A stretch of 64,000 nucleotides of DNA from the NCBI GenBank assembly GCA_947502305.1, contig CANMZA010000001.1:1922001-1986000 (forward strand), read 5' to 3'. A program made the translations under genes and the position numbers. The stretch is from an uncultured Erythrobacter sp. (GTDB lineage Bacteria > Pseudomonadota > Alphaproteobacteria > Sphingomonadales > Sphingomonadaceae). The notes below the pieces were generated by a model, which searched no databases, was not told the origin of the DNA, and saw only the letters and a list, made by a program, of their open reading frames with translations. Each line of letters starts with the position of its first letter. Position 1 is the stretch's first letter. Below, piece after piece: positions 48,814-59,614 of this stretch.

Positions 48814-49006
48814 GCGCAGCCCGCACGCCTGACACACCTGACACACAGTCCAGGGGTCAAAACCGCGCGGGCCCCAAAACCGGATGAAATCATCATATCA
48901 GGCGCATCACATCAGGCGAGGCGGCAGCGTTCCCATGCGCGCAGGTTTACACGGCCATCACCCTGTAGGAAAATGTGCGCTTCCTTGAGTATCCCTACCC
49001 CGGCCC

Positions 49007-50620
49007 CTATTCTGCAGGATCAACCCATTCAGGCAGATCGAGCCGCACCCGCAAACCCGCCGCGCGGGGGATCAATCGCTCCGGCAAATCGCGCGCATGC
49101 ACCGCAAATTCCGCCGCCAATTCGGGATATTCCGCCATCAAATCGCGCGGTTTGGGCAGCATGGATTGGGTGTAGAACAAATCTAGCTCCGCCGCCTCCA
49201 AAGCCGCAATCGCACTGTCTCGCGTTACCTCGTCGCGCAGGGCAACCAACAACAATTGCGCCGCCTCTTCGCGCAAACCAAGGCACAGCAGACCCACTGC
49301 GGTGAGATGCACCGATTGCTCGCTGTTTTCGCGCAAGAAGTCCAATTCGCTCACCGCTTCATCGGCGCGGCCCAATTGGCGCAGCGCGCAGGCGTGATCT
49401 TTCGCCACGATCATTTCGGCATAGGGTGATCCCGGCACGCTGCGCGCCAATTGCGCCGCCTCCAACCCTTCGGCCCAGCGGCCCTGCCCGACCAAACGAG
49501 AGGCACGGTTGATCACGAAATTGACCACCCAATAGTTTTCCTCTGGATCGATCGCCGCCAATTCATCGAACACCGCGTCGGCGCGGTCGGGCCTGCCCAA
49601 GGAATCGTAAGCATAGGCCTGAATATTCAACGCCCACGCATCGCCCTCCTCCAGCGCAAGCCCGCGTTCTTCGCGTTCGCGCCAGCTTTGCGCGAGCGTG
49701 ATCGCCGCTTCGAAATCACCATGGAACTGCAGGGCATAAGCCGCCGCAGAAAACCGATCCCGGTCGCGCGGCGCGTTCGTTAAACGGTTACGCGTCTTCG
49801 CGATATTGTCAGCGCCCACCGCCGCAAGATTCGGCCCAGCGCGCTCCTCAATCTGCGGCCAGAACGCCTCAAATTCGCGGAACGTCAGAAGGTCGGTGTA
49901 GGAGGAAGGGTCAGTGATATAGCCAAGCAATTGATTGACGATCTCTGGCCGGTCCTGTTTCACCGCAGAAGAAAGCGCGCGGCGCGCCAATCCCGCATGC
50001 AGGTCGCCATCAATAAAGGCGATTTGATTGCCTTCAAACCACGCAAGCGCCTGCGCCTCAAAATCATCGCCGCGCTCTTGCTGAGTGATCATGCGGACGG
50101 CGGGCCAAAAAATCGCCTTGTCGAGCTTTTCAAGCGCCTCCCCTTGCAAATTGGCGAAGAGTTCAAGCGCGATCTCTGCGTCTTCAACCCGGTTCGCAAA
50201 ATACAGCGTCGTCCAAACCTCAGGGTTTTCCGGGTCGAGCGCATTGACTTGGCGCATCAATTGCGCGCCGTCGCCGTATCGTTCTTCTTCGTCGGCGCAG
50301 AATGCCTGCGTCCTGAGCGAGAGACGCTGGATGAAAGATGCGGCCGGGCGCAATTCTTCCATTCGGGCAACAAGCGGCACACCGAATTCGCACGGTTCAG
50401 CCGCCCAGCGCCTTTCATCGCGCAAAGCCGCTATGACCTCATTCGCATCCATCTGTGAGAAGTCTGGGATCGCTTCGCGGGTCTCAGCCTGCCCGTCCTC
50501 CCCCGCATCCTGCGCGGCGGCATCCTGAGCGGCAGCAGGCGCGGCAATACCACCGCCCACCAAAACAGCCGGTGCCGCGATTGCGGCAAGAAAACGTGAG
50601 AAAGGCGAAAATACTGGCAT
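49007..50620 (-). CDS. Secreted TPR-rich protein of unknown function
   Basis: 537 residues with a signal peptide to about APAAAQDA. The rest is helical with TPR-like hairpins (for example WALNIQAYAYDSLGRPDRADAVFDELAAIDPE and ASRLVGQGRWAEGLEAAQLAR). It should lie in the periplasm and serve as a protein-protein scaffold. No catalytic motif is seen. Neighbour on the same strand of the HTH-hydrolase fusion, 160 bp downstream of it; cotranscription is possible but not clear. Confidence 0.8.
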   Translation of the reverse strand: MPVFSPFSRFLAAIAAPAVLVGGGIAAPAAAQDAAAQDAGEDGQAETREAIPDFSQMDANEVIAALRDERRWAAEPCEFGVPLVARMEELRPAASFIQRLSLRTQAFCADEEERYGDGAQLMRQVNALDPENPEVWTTLYFANRVEDAEIALELFANLQGEALEKLDKAIFWPAVRMITQQERGDDFEAQALAWFEGNQIAFIDGDLHAGLARRALSSAVKQDRPEIVNQLLGYITDPSSYTDLLTFREFEAFWPQIEERAGPNLAAVGADNIAKTRNRLTNAPRDRDRFSAAAYALQFHGDFEAAITLAQSWREREERGLALEEGDAWALNIQAYAYDSLGRPDRADAVFDELAAIDPEENYWVVNFVINRASRLVGQGRWAEGLEAAQLARSVPGSPYAEMIVAKDHACALRQLGRADEAVSELDFLRENSEQSVHLTAVGLLCLGLREEAAQLLLVALRDEVTRDSAIAALEAAELDLFYTQSMLPKPRDLMAEYPELAAEFAVHARDLPERLIPRAAGLRVRLDLPEWVDPAE

Positions 50621-50699
50621 GCGCGAACCCCCAAAAGCAGGTCCATAATCAAGGTTTTGCCGTTCAAAGGCCAGCCATTATTTACACAGACCCCAGCTC

Positions 50700-50755
50700 C
50701 AAGACCCCAGTCCCAAGACTCCAGCCCCAAGACCCCAACCGCAAGGCCTCAGCCA
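50700..50755. repeat. Four degenerate 14-bp tandem repeats
   Basis: Copies start at 50700, 50714, 50728 and 50742 with the pattern CAAGACCCCAGYCC; the last is most diverged. They lie in the 160-bp gap between the secreted TPR gene and the HTH-hydrolase gene. No function is suggested by the sequence. Confidence 0.7.
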
Positions 50756-50780
50756 ATTCCGCCCTGCCCACGAAACCGCC

Positions 50781-52592
50781 TCAATCGAAGGTCGAGCGGA
50801 CAATCTCAAACACTGCGCGTGGTTGATCCTCGATTAGGAAACTGCCGGCATCCTCGATGATTTGCGGCTGTTCCAGACCGAAACGATCCGCTGACAAGCG
50901 CGCAAATTCTGGCGGCGTGTTGGAATCCTGATCCCCGACCAACATCGTCAATCGGTCGCCCAGACCCATGAGCAGATCGCCCCACTTTTCCGACCAATTC
51001 AGCATCGTATCGCGCGGCCCCAACCGCCCACGCGGCAGGACATAATTGGCCGCCCGGCGAAAATTGCGGACCATTTCGGGCCGCTGCACCGTTTGCAATT
51101 CGCGCGAGCAGGAATCGTAATAATCATCGACAAATTTATGAAACTCGCCGGTGCCCATGCTGGCCAGCATCGCGCGCAGATAGACCCGGGCGAATTTCGG
51201 CGCGATCCTGGCAATGCGGAAATGAATCCGTTGGCGGGTTTGCAAGAACCGATAATCATCCCCGCTCACAATCGGCAGGAACGGCCCCGCCGCTATCGCT
51301 TTATGGATGCGGTGCGGCTGCGCCTGAGCAAAGGCCGCCAAAAACGGCGTACCCGCTTGCGTGCCCAAGGCGGTGCAGCGGTCAATCCCCAAATGATCGA
51401 GCAAACCCGACAATCGCGCGGCGAATTCTGGCGGCGATTGCGGCCCCGGCTCCCCGCCGGTCGTGTCGCCGTGATGCGGCCGCCACGGGCCAATGATCCG
51501 CAATCCTGCCTGCCGCGCGGCGGCATCGACACGCGCCGTCAATAACGGCCCCTCCAGCGCGTGAATATACAGGACCGGCAGCCCCGACGGATCGCCATAT
51601 TCTTCCCACGCAATCGTCCCCCCGCCCGGTTCGGCAAACAGGTTTGCGCATTCATATTCGATTGATGTGCTGTCTTCTTCAGGCTGATCCAGCGAATGGA
51701 TGAAACCGGCATAAAGCAGCAACAATTGCTCCTTGGAATTGATCGTCAATTTGCGCTGCAACGCTTTCAATTGGTTGCGCGCGGTGCCGACGCTGCGCCC
51801 GCGTGTCTCGGCAAATTCGCGGGTGGTGCCGCCGGTCACCAAATGCTGGGTCAAAGCCAATTCGGTATCGGTGAGTTTGAACGCTTGTCCAAAGGCGTCC
51901 GCGCGGCGCTCATCCCAGCGCAGACGCACCGCCTGCAACGCAATCGCATGCCCATCGCCAACCGTTACGCCTTGCGCAGAAAACCAGCGCCCGGTTTCAT
52001 CCCGCGGGCTGGTAAACAGGCGTAGGAACATACGCCCGCCCTCATCGACGCCGCCATCAACGCCATCATCTTTGGAGGCTGCATCTGATTGCCCCTTGGC
52101 GTTCTGGCCAATCATCTGGCGCAGGCGCGCTTGATCCTCAGACTTGCTAATCGGATCGAACAGCCATTCCGGGACATATTTCTCGCGTTCTATCGCCGCG
52201 CTTTCGCCTGGATCATCGCCGGGATAATCGCCGGAACCATCGCCGGAACCGTCGCTGATCGCGCCTGCATTCCCTTCAAAAATGCGCAAATTGGCGGTGA
52301 GGACGCGGAAATCCTGATCCAGCGCCAAATCGCATTCCAGATCTTGTTCCAAATGCGTCAGCATCGTAGAATAATCCGCATCCGCCAGCGGATAGACCTT
52401 ATCAAAAATCGCCTCTGCATTTTCGAAATGCATATCGGCCACATCACCAATCCCGCCCAATTTCTCATCGGCGGCGATCATTTCATTCAGCAGCGGGACA
52501 AAACTCTGCGGCTCCGCAATGGCGGCATAGGCTTTGGCAACCACACCTTGCAGGTCGGCGGCGCTCGGCACGGGGCCAGAATTTGCAGTCAT
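50781..52592 (-). CDS. LuxR-type HTH fused to an alpha/beta-hydrolase with lost catalytic residues
   Basis: 603 residues, start ATG 52592 after GGAAGG. An N-terminal region of about 215 residues has no clear family. A LuxR/GerE helix-turn-helix follows at about 235-300 (FKLTDTELALTQHLVTGG and VGTARNQLKALQRKL). The C-terminal 270 residues are alpha/beta-hydrolase-like. The nucleophile elbow, normally G-x-S-x-G, reads LGTQAGTP (Ser to Gln), and the catalytic-His position reads EDAGSFLI (Ser). The acid in VGDQDSNTP is kept. The hydrolase part is probably a ligand sensor that controls the HTH. Target unknown. Confidence 0.85.
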   Translation of the reverse strand: MTANSGPVPSAADLQGVVAKAYAAIAEPQSFVPLLNEMIAADEKLGGIGDVADMHFENAEAIFDKVYPLADADYSTMLTHLEQDLECDLALDQDFRVLTANLRIFEGNAGAISDGSGDGSGDYPGDDPGESAAIEREKYVPEWLFDPISKSEDQARLRQMIGQNAKGQSDAASKDDGVDGGVDEGGRMFLRLFTSPRDETGRWFSAQGVTVGDGHAIALQAVRLRWDERRADAFGQAFKLTDTELALTQHLVTGGTTREFAETRGRSVGTARNQLKALQRKLTINSKEQLLLLYAGFIHSLDQPEEDSTSIEYECANLFAEPGGGTIAWEEYGDPSGLPVLYIHALEGPLLTARVDAAARQAGLRIIGPWRPHHGDTTGGEPGPQSPPEFAARLSGLLDHLGIDRCTALGTQAGTPFLAAFAQAQPHRIHKAIAAGPFLPIVSGDDYRFLQTRQRIHFRIARIAPKFARVYLRAMLASMGTGEFHKFVDDYYDSCSRELQTVQRPEMVRNFRRAANYVLPRGRLGPRDTMLNWSEKWGDLLMGLGDRLTMLVGDQDSNTPPEFARLSADRFGLEQPQIIEDAGSFLIEDQPRAVFEIVRSTFD

Positions 52593-52701
52593 AACCTTCC
52601 TTTTGCGACCCCGCCGCCACGGTCCGCTTTTGACGAATCGCTAGGCTGTGTTTTTTGCCTCCATAGCCTGTGTTTATCCTAATGTTTTCAAGAGAATGAA
52701 A

Positions 52702-52727
52702 AAGGCCGGGCGTAACTGCCCGGCCTT
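52702..52727 (-). terminator. Terminator of the small Cys-repeat gene
   Basis: A perfect 10-bp stem (52702-52711 with 52718-52727) around a 6-nt loop, followed on the minus strand by TTTTTC. It lies about 50 bp past the stop of the gene at 52776-53087 and separates it from the HTH-hydrolase gene. Confidence 0.85.
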
Positions 52728-52775
52728 CCCCTTTTTGCGGTCGATTTTCCCGCCCCGTGTGGGGCCGGGCGGGTT

Positions 52776-53087
52776 TTACCGAACGCAATACCGCCCAGAA
52801 GTTTTCAGGCCGCTGGGGCAGGAACCATCGCGCACTTCGGCGTAATCATCGCTATCCCCGACGCAATACCGGCCCGATGCTCGGAAACCGGTAGGGCATG
52901 ATCCCAGCTTAGGCAGGGCGACTTTATCGTCGGAGACACAGTTTGATCCGCTTTGATTAAAGCCGGTGGGGCAGGACCCGTTTTTGGGCACTTCACCCGA
53001 TGATGATTGCGCGAAGGCTGGCGCGGTGAAAGTGGGGGCCGCACCCAAAGCGAGCGCGGCGGCAAAGGCGGTTAGAGATTTACGCAT
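52776..53087 (-). CDS. Small exported protein with three Cys-pair repeats
   Basis: 103 residues from ATG 53087; an open frame upstream to 53210 is not used. Signal peptide to about APAFAQSS. The mature part is three copies of a 15-residue motif, GSCPTGFNQSGSNCV, GSCPTGFRASGRYCV and GSCPSGLKTSGRYCV, each with two cysteines eight apart that could form a disulfide. Periplasmic or secreted. I do not know a named family. Confidence 0.75.
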   Translation of the reverse strand: MRKSLTAFAAALALGAAPTFTAPAFAQSSSGEVPKNGSCPTGFNQSGSNCVSDDKVALPKLGSCPTGFRASGRYCVGDSDDYAEVRDGSCPSGLKTSGRYCVR

Positions 53088-53314
53088 GAGGATATTCCTT
53101 TGAACGTGATGAGGGGCGATCAGGGGTGGTGAAGAAAAAAGCGGCGACCGACCCGCGCCCTGAGATCGCAGAAGGAAACAGTCGGCCGCCGCAGTTCGCA
53201 TCGCGGGCAAATACGCTCAGCATGAATGCCAAACCTATTTGCCGCGAATACGAGACAGGCTGTCAGTTCGAGTCGCGTCGAATAACCTGACAACTGGTCA
53301 TGGGGTGATCCGGA

Positions 53315-54160
53315 TCAGCCCGCTGGGCCGCGGCGGAAAGTGAAGGCAACCGCGCTTTTGCCGGTGTTGTCGTCGAACCATTGGCAGAAGAAATCGGTGC
53401 CGCCCCGGTCGGTGTGCAGCGCGCCAAAGTTGAACGTCAGCATTTCGCGCCCGCGCCCTTCGAGATAATCGTCATAAGCGCCCGACCGCGACGAATTGCT
53501 GCCGGTGGCGGTCGGCGTGAAGCCCAGCGAATTGCCGGTGTGCAGCATGATATCTTTGCCGCCATAGCCGCCCTCATTCGGGCCGTTCACATTATCGAGC
53601 TGTTCTGAGCCATCGTAAGAAACGCATTGGATTTTGTGCGATCCGCGATTGTAGCGCGAACGATCAACCTCAAGATAAAGCACGTCGCCAACACCCAATC
53701 CGCCAAAGAAGCAGCCATTGGTTGGCGAGACAGGATTGCGTTCAATAATGCCGGATCGGGTTTGCGTGCTGATCCCTTGGCTGAACGTATAATCACCCGC
53801 GCGGCCAACAAAGGCGTCGCCTTGGTTGAAATTGGCGCATTGGATTTGACCCGTCAGATTGGCAGGGGCGGGGCCAGCCTGGCCCGCATGGCCCGGTGCG
53901 CGGGCGGTGCGCGGTGATGCGGAGCGGCTGGAGCGGCTGCGGCGGTTTGAACGGCTCGAACGGCTAGAGCGGTTGCCTGTGGCGACATCGCGCACAGTCT
54001 CGGCGGCTTCAGCGGCGTCTTCCACGTCTTCGGCGGCTTCTTCAACGTCCTCTGCGGCGGCGCGCAGACGGTCAAACGGGCCAGCCTCCGCGGGCGCAGC
54101 GGAAACAAACAGACCAGCGGCAAGCGATGTGCCGGTCAGGGCAATGATAAGATTTTTCAT
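53315..54160 (-). CDS. Exported protein with Ser/Arg-rich linker and Cys-bearing C-domain
   Basis: 281 residues from ATG 54160. Signal peptide to about SAAPAEAGP. A short acidic helical stretch (LRAAAEDVEEAAEDVEDAAE) is followed by a Ser/Arg-rich linker (SRSSRSNRRSRSSRS). The C-terminal domain of about 170 residues has several Cys (IQCANFNQGDAF, NGCFFGGLGVGD, KIQCVSYDGSEQ, FFCQWFDD) and looks beta-rich. The basic linker suggests binding to a polyanion. Family unknown. Confidence 0.75.
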   Translation of the reverse strand: MKNLIIALTGTSLAAGLFVSAAPAEAGPFDRLRAAAEDVEEAAEDVEDAAEAAETVRDVATGNRSSRSSRSNRRSRSSRSASPRTARAPGHAGQAGPAPANLTGQIQCANFNQGDAFVGRAGDYTFSQGISTQTRSGIIERNPVSPTNGCFFGGLGVGDVLYLEVDRSRYNRGSHKIQCVSYDGSEQLDNVNGPNEGGYGGKDIMLHTGNSLGFTPTATGSNSSRSGAYDDYLEGRGREMLTFNFGALHTDRGGTDFFCQWFDDNTGKSAVAFTFRRGPAG

Positions 54161-54337
54161 GTGATACGATCCTCGATTGTGGCATCGGCTTTCACCAAGA
54201 AAACCGCTTGCCGTTGATGAGAACCGTGTCACTAAGCGCGAGGCCAAGGGGTCTGAATATCCCATTTGGGCCAAAGCATCGCATTTTGTGAAAATTGCGC
54301 TCAGCTCAGCGAGACATTGCTGCATGATGGAACAACC

Positions 54338-55135
54338 ATGACCCTGCATATCCAATCGCATTTCGCCTTCACTTTGACTGAGCCGGGATCCGCATTGCTG
54401 CAATTTGAGGTGGCGGCGATGCCAGATCAGACAGTGATCACCAGCGCCGCGCAGATCACCCAAACCGATCAATTCACCCGTGTGCCCGCGCAAGACGGGA
54501 TTGGGGAGCGCATCTGGATCGGCGCGGCAGGGCGGATCGAGGTTCAATATGAAGCGCAAATCAGCACCCCGCGCCGCGCGCCTGCACTCTACGACCTTGG
54601 CGAAGCAGCGCTGCACCAATTGCCGGGCGAGGCGGTGCCGTATCTGCTTGATTCGCGATATTGCCGGGCGGACGAGTTTCAGAGCCTCGCCGCGTCAGAA
54701 TTCACTGGCACCAGCGGCGGCGCGCGGATTGCGGCGATCCGCGATTGGATTGCGGAGCATTTCGAATATGTGCCCGGCGCCTCTGATGCCACCACCGATG
54801 CCGCGCAAAGCTTTATCAAGCGGCAGGGTATTTGCCGCGATTATGCGCATGTCTTGGTGACTTTGGCCCGCGCCTCTTCGATCCCGGCCCGCTATGTCGC
54901 ATGCTATGCGCCCGGCGTCACGCCGCAGGATTTCCACGCCGTCGCCCAAGTGTTTCTAACCAATGCTGAGGAAACAGGCGGCGATTGGCACTTGGTCGAT
55001 GCGACCGGGATGGCCGACCTTGCGAATGCGGCGATTATCGGGGTGGGCCGCGATGCCGCGGATGTCTCGTTTCTTACCACCTTTGCGCCGATGGAATTTC
55101 ACTATAGCAAGGTCGATGCTGCGCTGAAGCCGTGA
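54338..55135 (+). CDS. Transglutaminase-like protein
   Basis: 265 residues from ATG 54338. An N-terminal beta-domain is followed by a transglutaminase-like core with Cys in QGICRDYAHVLV, His in DFHAVAQVF and Asp in WHLVDATGM, the full triad. Such proteins act as cysteine proteases or amide-forming enzymes; bacterial relatives with this N-terminal domain are often cytoplasmic. No signal peptide is seen. Neighbours give no hint of the substrate. Confidence 0.85.
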   Translation: MTLHIQSHFAFTLTEPGSALLQFEVAAMPDQTVITSAAQITQTDQFTRVPAQDGIGERIWIGAAGRIEVQYEAQISTPRRAPALYDLGEAALHQLPGEAVPYLLDSRYCRADEFQSLAASEFTGTSGGARIAAIRDWIAEHFEYVPGASDATTDAAQSFIKRQGICRDYAHVLVTLARASSIPARYVACYAPGVTPQDFHAVAQVFLTNAEETGGDWHLVDATGMADLANAAIIGVGRDAADVSFLTTFAPMEFHYSKVDAALKP

Positions 55136-55302
55136 TGCAAATGCCCTGAGCCGTTCAAATGCGACTTGATCAAAGGCGGATTTGACTATACCTGATAAGC
55201 ATACCAATCACCTAGACCGATTTCAATTTATCAGAATAGTGCGGAAACGAGCCATTGTTAACGGTCACAATTGCTTTATTAGCGGGGTGAAAGGGAAATT
55301 TT

Positions 55303-56787
55303 ATGACCGAATTCGCCGCTGATCGATTGTTGCTATTTGGGGCCACCGGCGATTTGTCGCGCCGCAAATTGCTGCCCAGCCTGTGCGCGCTTGATGCGGA
55401 CGGCTTGCTGCCAGAAAATTTGGCGATCATCGGCACCGCGCGCAGCGATATTGATGACGCCGCCTTTCGCGACATGGCGCGCGCGGCTTTAGAAGAATTC
55501 CTTCCCGCAGAGCGCCGCGGCGGCATGGCGACCTTCCTTAACCGCTTAAGCTATCAGCAGCTCGACGCCTCAACCCTCGACGGGTTCGATACGCTCGCCG
55601 CCAAAGTCGCCGCAGCTGGATCGGAAACCGGATCAGATGCCGAAAGCGGCGGCCTTGCAATTTTCCTGTCCACCGCGCCCAGCCTATTTGGCCCCACCAT
55701 TGCCGGTCTTGAACATGCCGGATTGACCGGTGAACGGGTGCGGATGTGCCTTGAAAAACCGCTCGGCACGAATTTGGAAACGTCGGCGCAGATCAATGAT
55801 GCGGTTGCGGCGGCATTTAGCGAAGACCGCATTTTCCGCATCGACCATTATCTCGGCAAAGAGACGGTGCAGAACCTGTTGGCGTTGCGGTTTGCCAATA
55901 TTCTGTTTGAACCGATCTGGAATGCCAATGTGATCGACCATGTTCAGATCACGGTGGCGGAAACCGTCGGCCTGGAAGGGCGCGTGACATTCTATGACGA
56001 TGCGGGCGCATTGCGGGATATGGTGCAAAACCACATGCTGCAATTGCTGGCGCTGGTGGCGATGGAGCCGCCGACCAGTTTTGACGCCACCGCCGTGCGC
56101 GATGAAAAGGTCAAAGTGCTGCGCGCATTGCGCCCGGCGCTCGCCAATGAAACCGTCACCGGGCAATATCGCGCGGGCGCGGTCGAGGGGCAGGCCGTCC
56201 CCGGTTATGACGAGGAATTGGGCAAGGATAGCGCCACCGAAACATTCACCGCGATCAAGGCGCATGTCGACAATTGGCGTTGGAAAGGGGTGCCGTTTTA
56301 CCTGCGCACCGGCAAAAGATTGCCCGAACGCGTGACCGAAATTCTGATCCAATTCCGCAGCGTCCCGCATTCAATTTTCGGCGGTTCAGATGCGGGGAAT
56401 GCGGGCGCTGGGTTGCAACCCAACAGTTTGCTGATTGGGATTCAGCCCGATGAAGACATCACCTTGTCATTGATGGCCAAAGTTCCCGGCCTTGACGAAG
56501 ACGGCGTGCGCCTGCGCGAAGTGCCTTTGCAAATCAAAATGCCTGATGCCTTTGTCGGACAACACCGGCGGATTGCCTATGAACGGTTGCTGCTGGATCT
56601 GATCAAAGGGGATCAGACATTGTTTGTGCGCCGCGATGAGGTCGAGGCGCAGTGGGAATGGGTCGATGCGATCCGCGCCGAATGGGAGGCGCATGGCATC
56701 ACGCCCAAACCCTACGCTTCGGGCAATTGGGGGCCCAGCGCCGCCATTGCCTTGGCAGAACGAGACGGGGTCAGCTGGCATGAGTAA
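55303..56787 (+). CDS. zwf: Glucose-6-phosphate 1-dehydrogenase
   Basis: 494 residues. Oxidises glucose-6-phosphate to 6-phosphogluconolactone with NAD(P)+. The N-terminal Rossmann motif is [17 protein letters not shown], and the active-site RIDHYLGKE is present ([18 protein letters not shown]). First gene of an Entner-Doudoroff operon; its stop overlaps the edd start by 8 bases. No pgl or eda follows. Confidence 0.97.
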   Translation: MTEFAADRLLLFGATGDLSRRKLLPSLCALDADGLLPENLAIIGTARSDIDDAAFRDMARAALEEFLPAERRGGMATFLNRLSYQQLDASTLDGFDTLAAKVAAAGSETGSDAESGGLAIFLSTAPSLFGPTIAGLEHAGLTGERVRMCLEKPLGTNLETSAQINDAVAAAFSEDRIFRIDHYLGKETVQNLLALRFANILFEPIWNANVIDHVQITVAETVGLEGRVTFYDDAGALRDMVQNHMLQLLALVAMEPPTSFDATAVRDEKVKVLRALRPALANETVTGQYRAGAVEGQAVPGYDEELGKDSATETFTAIKAHVDNWRWKGVPFYLRTGKRLPERVTEILIQFRSVPHSIFGGSDAGNAGAGLQPNSLLIGIQPDEDITLSLMAKVPGLDEDGVRLREVPLQIKMPDAFVGQHRRIAYERLLLDLIKGDQTLFVRRDEVEAQWEWVDAIRAEWEAHGITPKPYASGNWGPSAAIALAERDGVSWHE

Positions 56788-58597
56788 ATTGCACCCAGTC
56801 ATCGACCGCGTGACGCAGCGCGTGATCGAAAACTCACGCGCGGGCCGCTCTGCCTATCTTGAATTGATGCAGCGCGAGGCAGACCGCCGACCAGAGCATA
56901 AGGATGTGGCCTGTTCCAACCTCGCCCATGCCTTTGCCGGGGCACTGGAGGATCAAGCCGCGATGAAAGCGGGGCGCGGGCCAAATATCGGCATTGTCAG
57001 CGCCTTTAACGATATGCTGTCAGCGCATCAGCCTTATGGCCGTTATCCCGACAGGATGAAGGTTTTCGCCCGCGAAGTCGGCGCAACGGCGCAAGTCGCA
57101 GGCGGCACTCCGGCCATGTGCGACGGCGTAACGCAGGGTGAGGACGGCATGGAATTGTCGCTGTTCAGCCGCGACGCGATTGCGATGGCGACCGGCGTGG
57201 CTTTGTCGCATCAAATGTATGACGGCGTCGCGGCGCTGGGTATTTGTGACAAGATCGTGCCCGGCCTGATGATCGGCGCTTTGCGGTTTGGCCATTTGCC
57301 CGCAATTTTCCTGCCATCCGGCCCCATGCCCAGCGGCATTTCCAACAAGCAGAAACAAGAGACGCGCCAGAAATACGCCGCCGGTGATATTGGCCGCGAT
57401 GCTTTGCTGGAAAGCGAGCTGGGTTCTTACCATTCACCGGGCACTTGCACATTTTACGGCACCGCCAATTCCAATCAGATGATGATGGAGATGATGGGGC
57501 TTCACATACCCGGCAGCGCCTTTGTCCAACCGGGCACAAAATTGCGCCAAGCGCTCGACCGGGCGGCGGTTCACCGGCTGGCCGAATTGGCAGGCACAAC
57601 GGAGCGGACATTGGCGCAGGTCGTCGATGAAAAGGCGATTATCAACGCGGCCATCGGCCTGCTTGCAACCGGGGGATCAACCAATCACGCGATCCACATT
57701 CCCGCAATGGCGCGGGCGGCCGGGATCCAGATCGACTGGAGCGATATGGCCGAATTGTCGAGCGTCGTACCGTTGCTGGCGCGGGTGTACCCCAATGGCG
57801 CGGGCGATGTGAACCAGTTCCACCGCGCGGGCGGTATGGGCTTTGTGATCGGCGAATTGCTGAGCGAAGGGTTGGCGCATGGCGATATTCTGACCGTTTG
57901 GGAAAGCGGATTGGAAGCCTATTGCGAAGAGCCCGTTTGGAAAGACGAAACCCTGTCATGGCGGCGCGTTGAAACATCGCGCGATGATGCCATGCTGCGT
58001 CCGGCGGCATCCGCGTTTCAGAGCGATGGCGGCATGAAATTGCTGACCGGCAATCTGGGCCGCGCCTGTTTCAAATCCTCCGCCGTGGCGCAGGATCGCT
58101 GGACGATAGAGGCGCCGTGCCGGGTGTTTGAGACGCAGGCCGCCGTCACCGACGCCTTTAAAGCCGGAGAATTGGACAAGGACGTGATTGTTGTCGTCCG
58201 TTTCCAAGGTCCGCGCGCCAATGGCATGCCGGAATTGCACGCGCTCACCCCGTCACTCGCGGTGTTGCAAGATCGCGGGCACAAGGTTGCGCTGGTCACT
58301 GATGGCCGCATGTCCGGCGCATCGGGCAAAGTCCCCGCCGCGATCCACATCACCCCAGAGGCAAAAGCCAAAGACGGCGTGCACGGCCCGCTCAGCCTGC
58401 TGAGAGACGGCGATATTGTGCGGGTTTGCGCGGCGACAGGAGAGCTTTCGACAAGCGCCGATCTGTCTGCCCGCACCGCCGCGCCGGAACCGCGCATCGA
58501 AATGGGCGTCGGGCGCGAGCTGTTCCGCATGTTCCAATCCGGGGCCGACGGCGCAGAGCAAGGCGCATCGGCGATGCTGGCGAGCGCTGGCCTGTGA
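56780..58597 (+). CDS. edd: Phosphogluconate dehydratase
   Basis: 605 residues from ATG 56780; the open frame upstream belongs to zwf. Dehydrates 6-phosphogluconate to KDPG. The iron-sulfur cluster Cys are in [24 protein letters not shown] and [14 protein letters not shown], as in the IlvD/Edd family, with [12 protein letters not shown] near the end. Overlaps glk by 4 bases (GTGA). Confidence 0.97.
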   Translation: MSKLHPVIDRVTQRVIENSRAGRSAYLELMQREADRRPEHKDVACSNLAHAFAGALEDQAAMKAGRGPNIGIVSAFNDMLSAHQPYGRYPDRMKVFAREVGATAQVAGGTPAMCDGVTQGEDGMELSLFSRDAIAMATGVALSHQMYDGVAALGICDKIVPGLMIGALRFGHLPAIFLPSGPMPSGISNKQKQETRQKYAAGDIGRDALLESELGSYHSPGTCTFYGTANSNQMMMEMMGLHIPGSAFVQPGTKLRQALDRAAVHRLAELAGTTERTLAQVVDEKAIINAAIGLLATGGSTNHAIHIPAMARAAGIQIDWSDMAELSSVVPLLARVYPNGAGDVNQFHRAGGMGFVIGELLSEGLAHGDILTVWESGLEAYCEEPVWKDETLSWRRVETSRDDAMLRPAASAFQSDGGMKLLTGNLGRACFKSSAVAQDRWTIEAPCRVFETQAAVTDAFKAGELDKDVIVVVRFQGPRANGMPELHALTPSLAVLQDRGHKVALVTDGRMSGASGKVPAAIHITPEAKAKDGVHGPLSLLRDGDIVRVCAATGELSTSADLSARTAAPEPRIEMGVGRELFRMFQSGADGAEQGASAMLASAGL

Positions 58598-59592
58598 CGG
58601 AGCAAAGCGCAGACATCGCGGTGGCCGATATTGGCGGCACCAATGCCCGCTTCGCCCGCGCGACTTTGCGCAAAGGGGGCGGCATTGAATTGGGCGATCC
58701 GGTGGTGCTGGGCACGGGCGATTACCCGGCCTTTGCCGATGCATGGCGCGAATTTCTGCGGGTTGAGGGCGGTTTTAAGCCGGCCGGCGCATCGCTGGCG
58801 CTAGCAGGCCCGGCCAGCCGCGGTAAATTCAAACTCACCAACGCCAATTGGGAATTTGACGCGGGCAGTTTGCTCGATGAAATGGGCCTTGACCGGGTCA
58901 CTTTGTTGAATGATTTTGAGGCTATTGGCCACGCGGTTGCGGATCCAGCATCGGCGGCGCATTTGGCCCATATTGCTGGGCCCAATGATCCCCTGCCCCG
59001 CGATGAAACCATCACCATTGTTGGCCCGGGCACGGGGTTGGGTATTGCCCATTTCCGCCGCCATAGAGGCGAGGCTTTGATCCAAGCGACAGAAGGGTCG
59101 CATATCGGCTTTGCCCCGGTGGACGCGATTGATGATGCGGTGCTTGGCGCCCTGCGCAAGACCTATGACCGGGTGTCGCTGGAACGGGTGATCTCTGGCG
59201 AAGGGATCGCGCATATTTATGCCGCGATTGCCGAAAGCGAGGGCGCGAACACTGCGCGCCGCGATCCGCTGGACATTTGGCAATCGGGCCAGCAACCGAA
59301 TGCGCAGTCCGCCGACCCGCTCGCCGCGCGGGCGGTGGCGCATTTTGTGAAGACTTTGGGCCGGATCGCGGGCGATTATGCGCTTGCCCACGGGGCCAGC
59401 GGCGTTGTGATGGCAGGCGGTTTGGGCCTACGCCTGCATGGACATTTAAAAGCGCCTGCCTTCCACGAAGCCTTTGCCGGTAAAGGCCGGTACCGCGCCA
59501 TGATGGAAGCGATGCCGATCAAACTTATCACCCACCCTCAGCCCGGAATGTTGGGCGCAGCGGCCGCTTACTTCGCGGCGCATTCTGATTAA
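58594..59592 (+). CDS. glk: Glucokinase
   Basis: 332 residues from GTG 58594, which overlaps the edd stop. N-terminal phosphate-binding [14 protein letters not shown], a central [10 protein letters not shown] and [12 protein letters not shown], typical of bacterial glucokinases of the GLK family. Phosphorylates glucose to glucose-6-phosphate, feeding zwf. Third gene of the operon. Confidence 0.95.
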   Translation: MTEQSADIAVADIGGTNARFARATLRKGGGIELGDPVVLGTGDYPAFADAWREFLRVEGGFKPAGASLALAGPASRGKFKLTNANWEFDAGSLLDEMGLDRVTLLNDFEAIGHAVADPASAAHLAHIAGPNDPLPRDETITIVGPGTGLGIAHFRRHRGEALIQATEGSHIGFAPVDAIDDAVLGALRKTYDRVSLERVISGEGIAHIYAAIAESEGANTARRDPLDIWQSGQQPNAQSADPLAARAVAHFVKTLGRIAGDYALAHGASGVVMAGGLGLRLHGHLKAPAFHEAFAGKGRYRAMMEAMPIKLITHPQPGMLGAAAAYFAAHSD

Positions 59593-59614
59593 AGAACCTG
59601 AGAAAGAGCATCCC

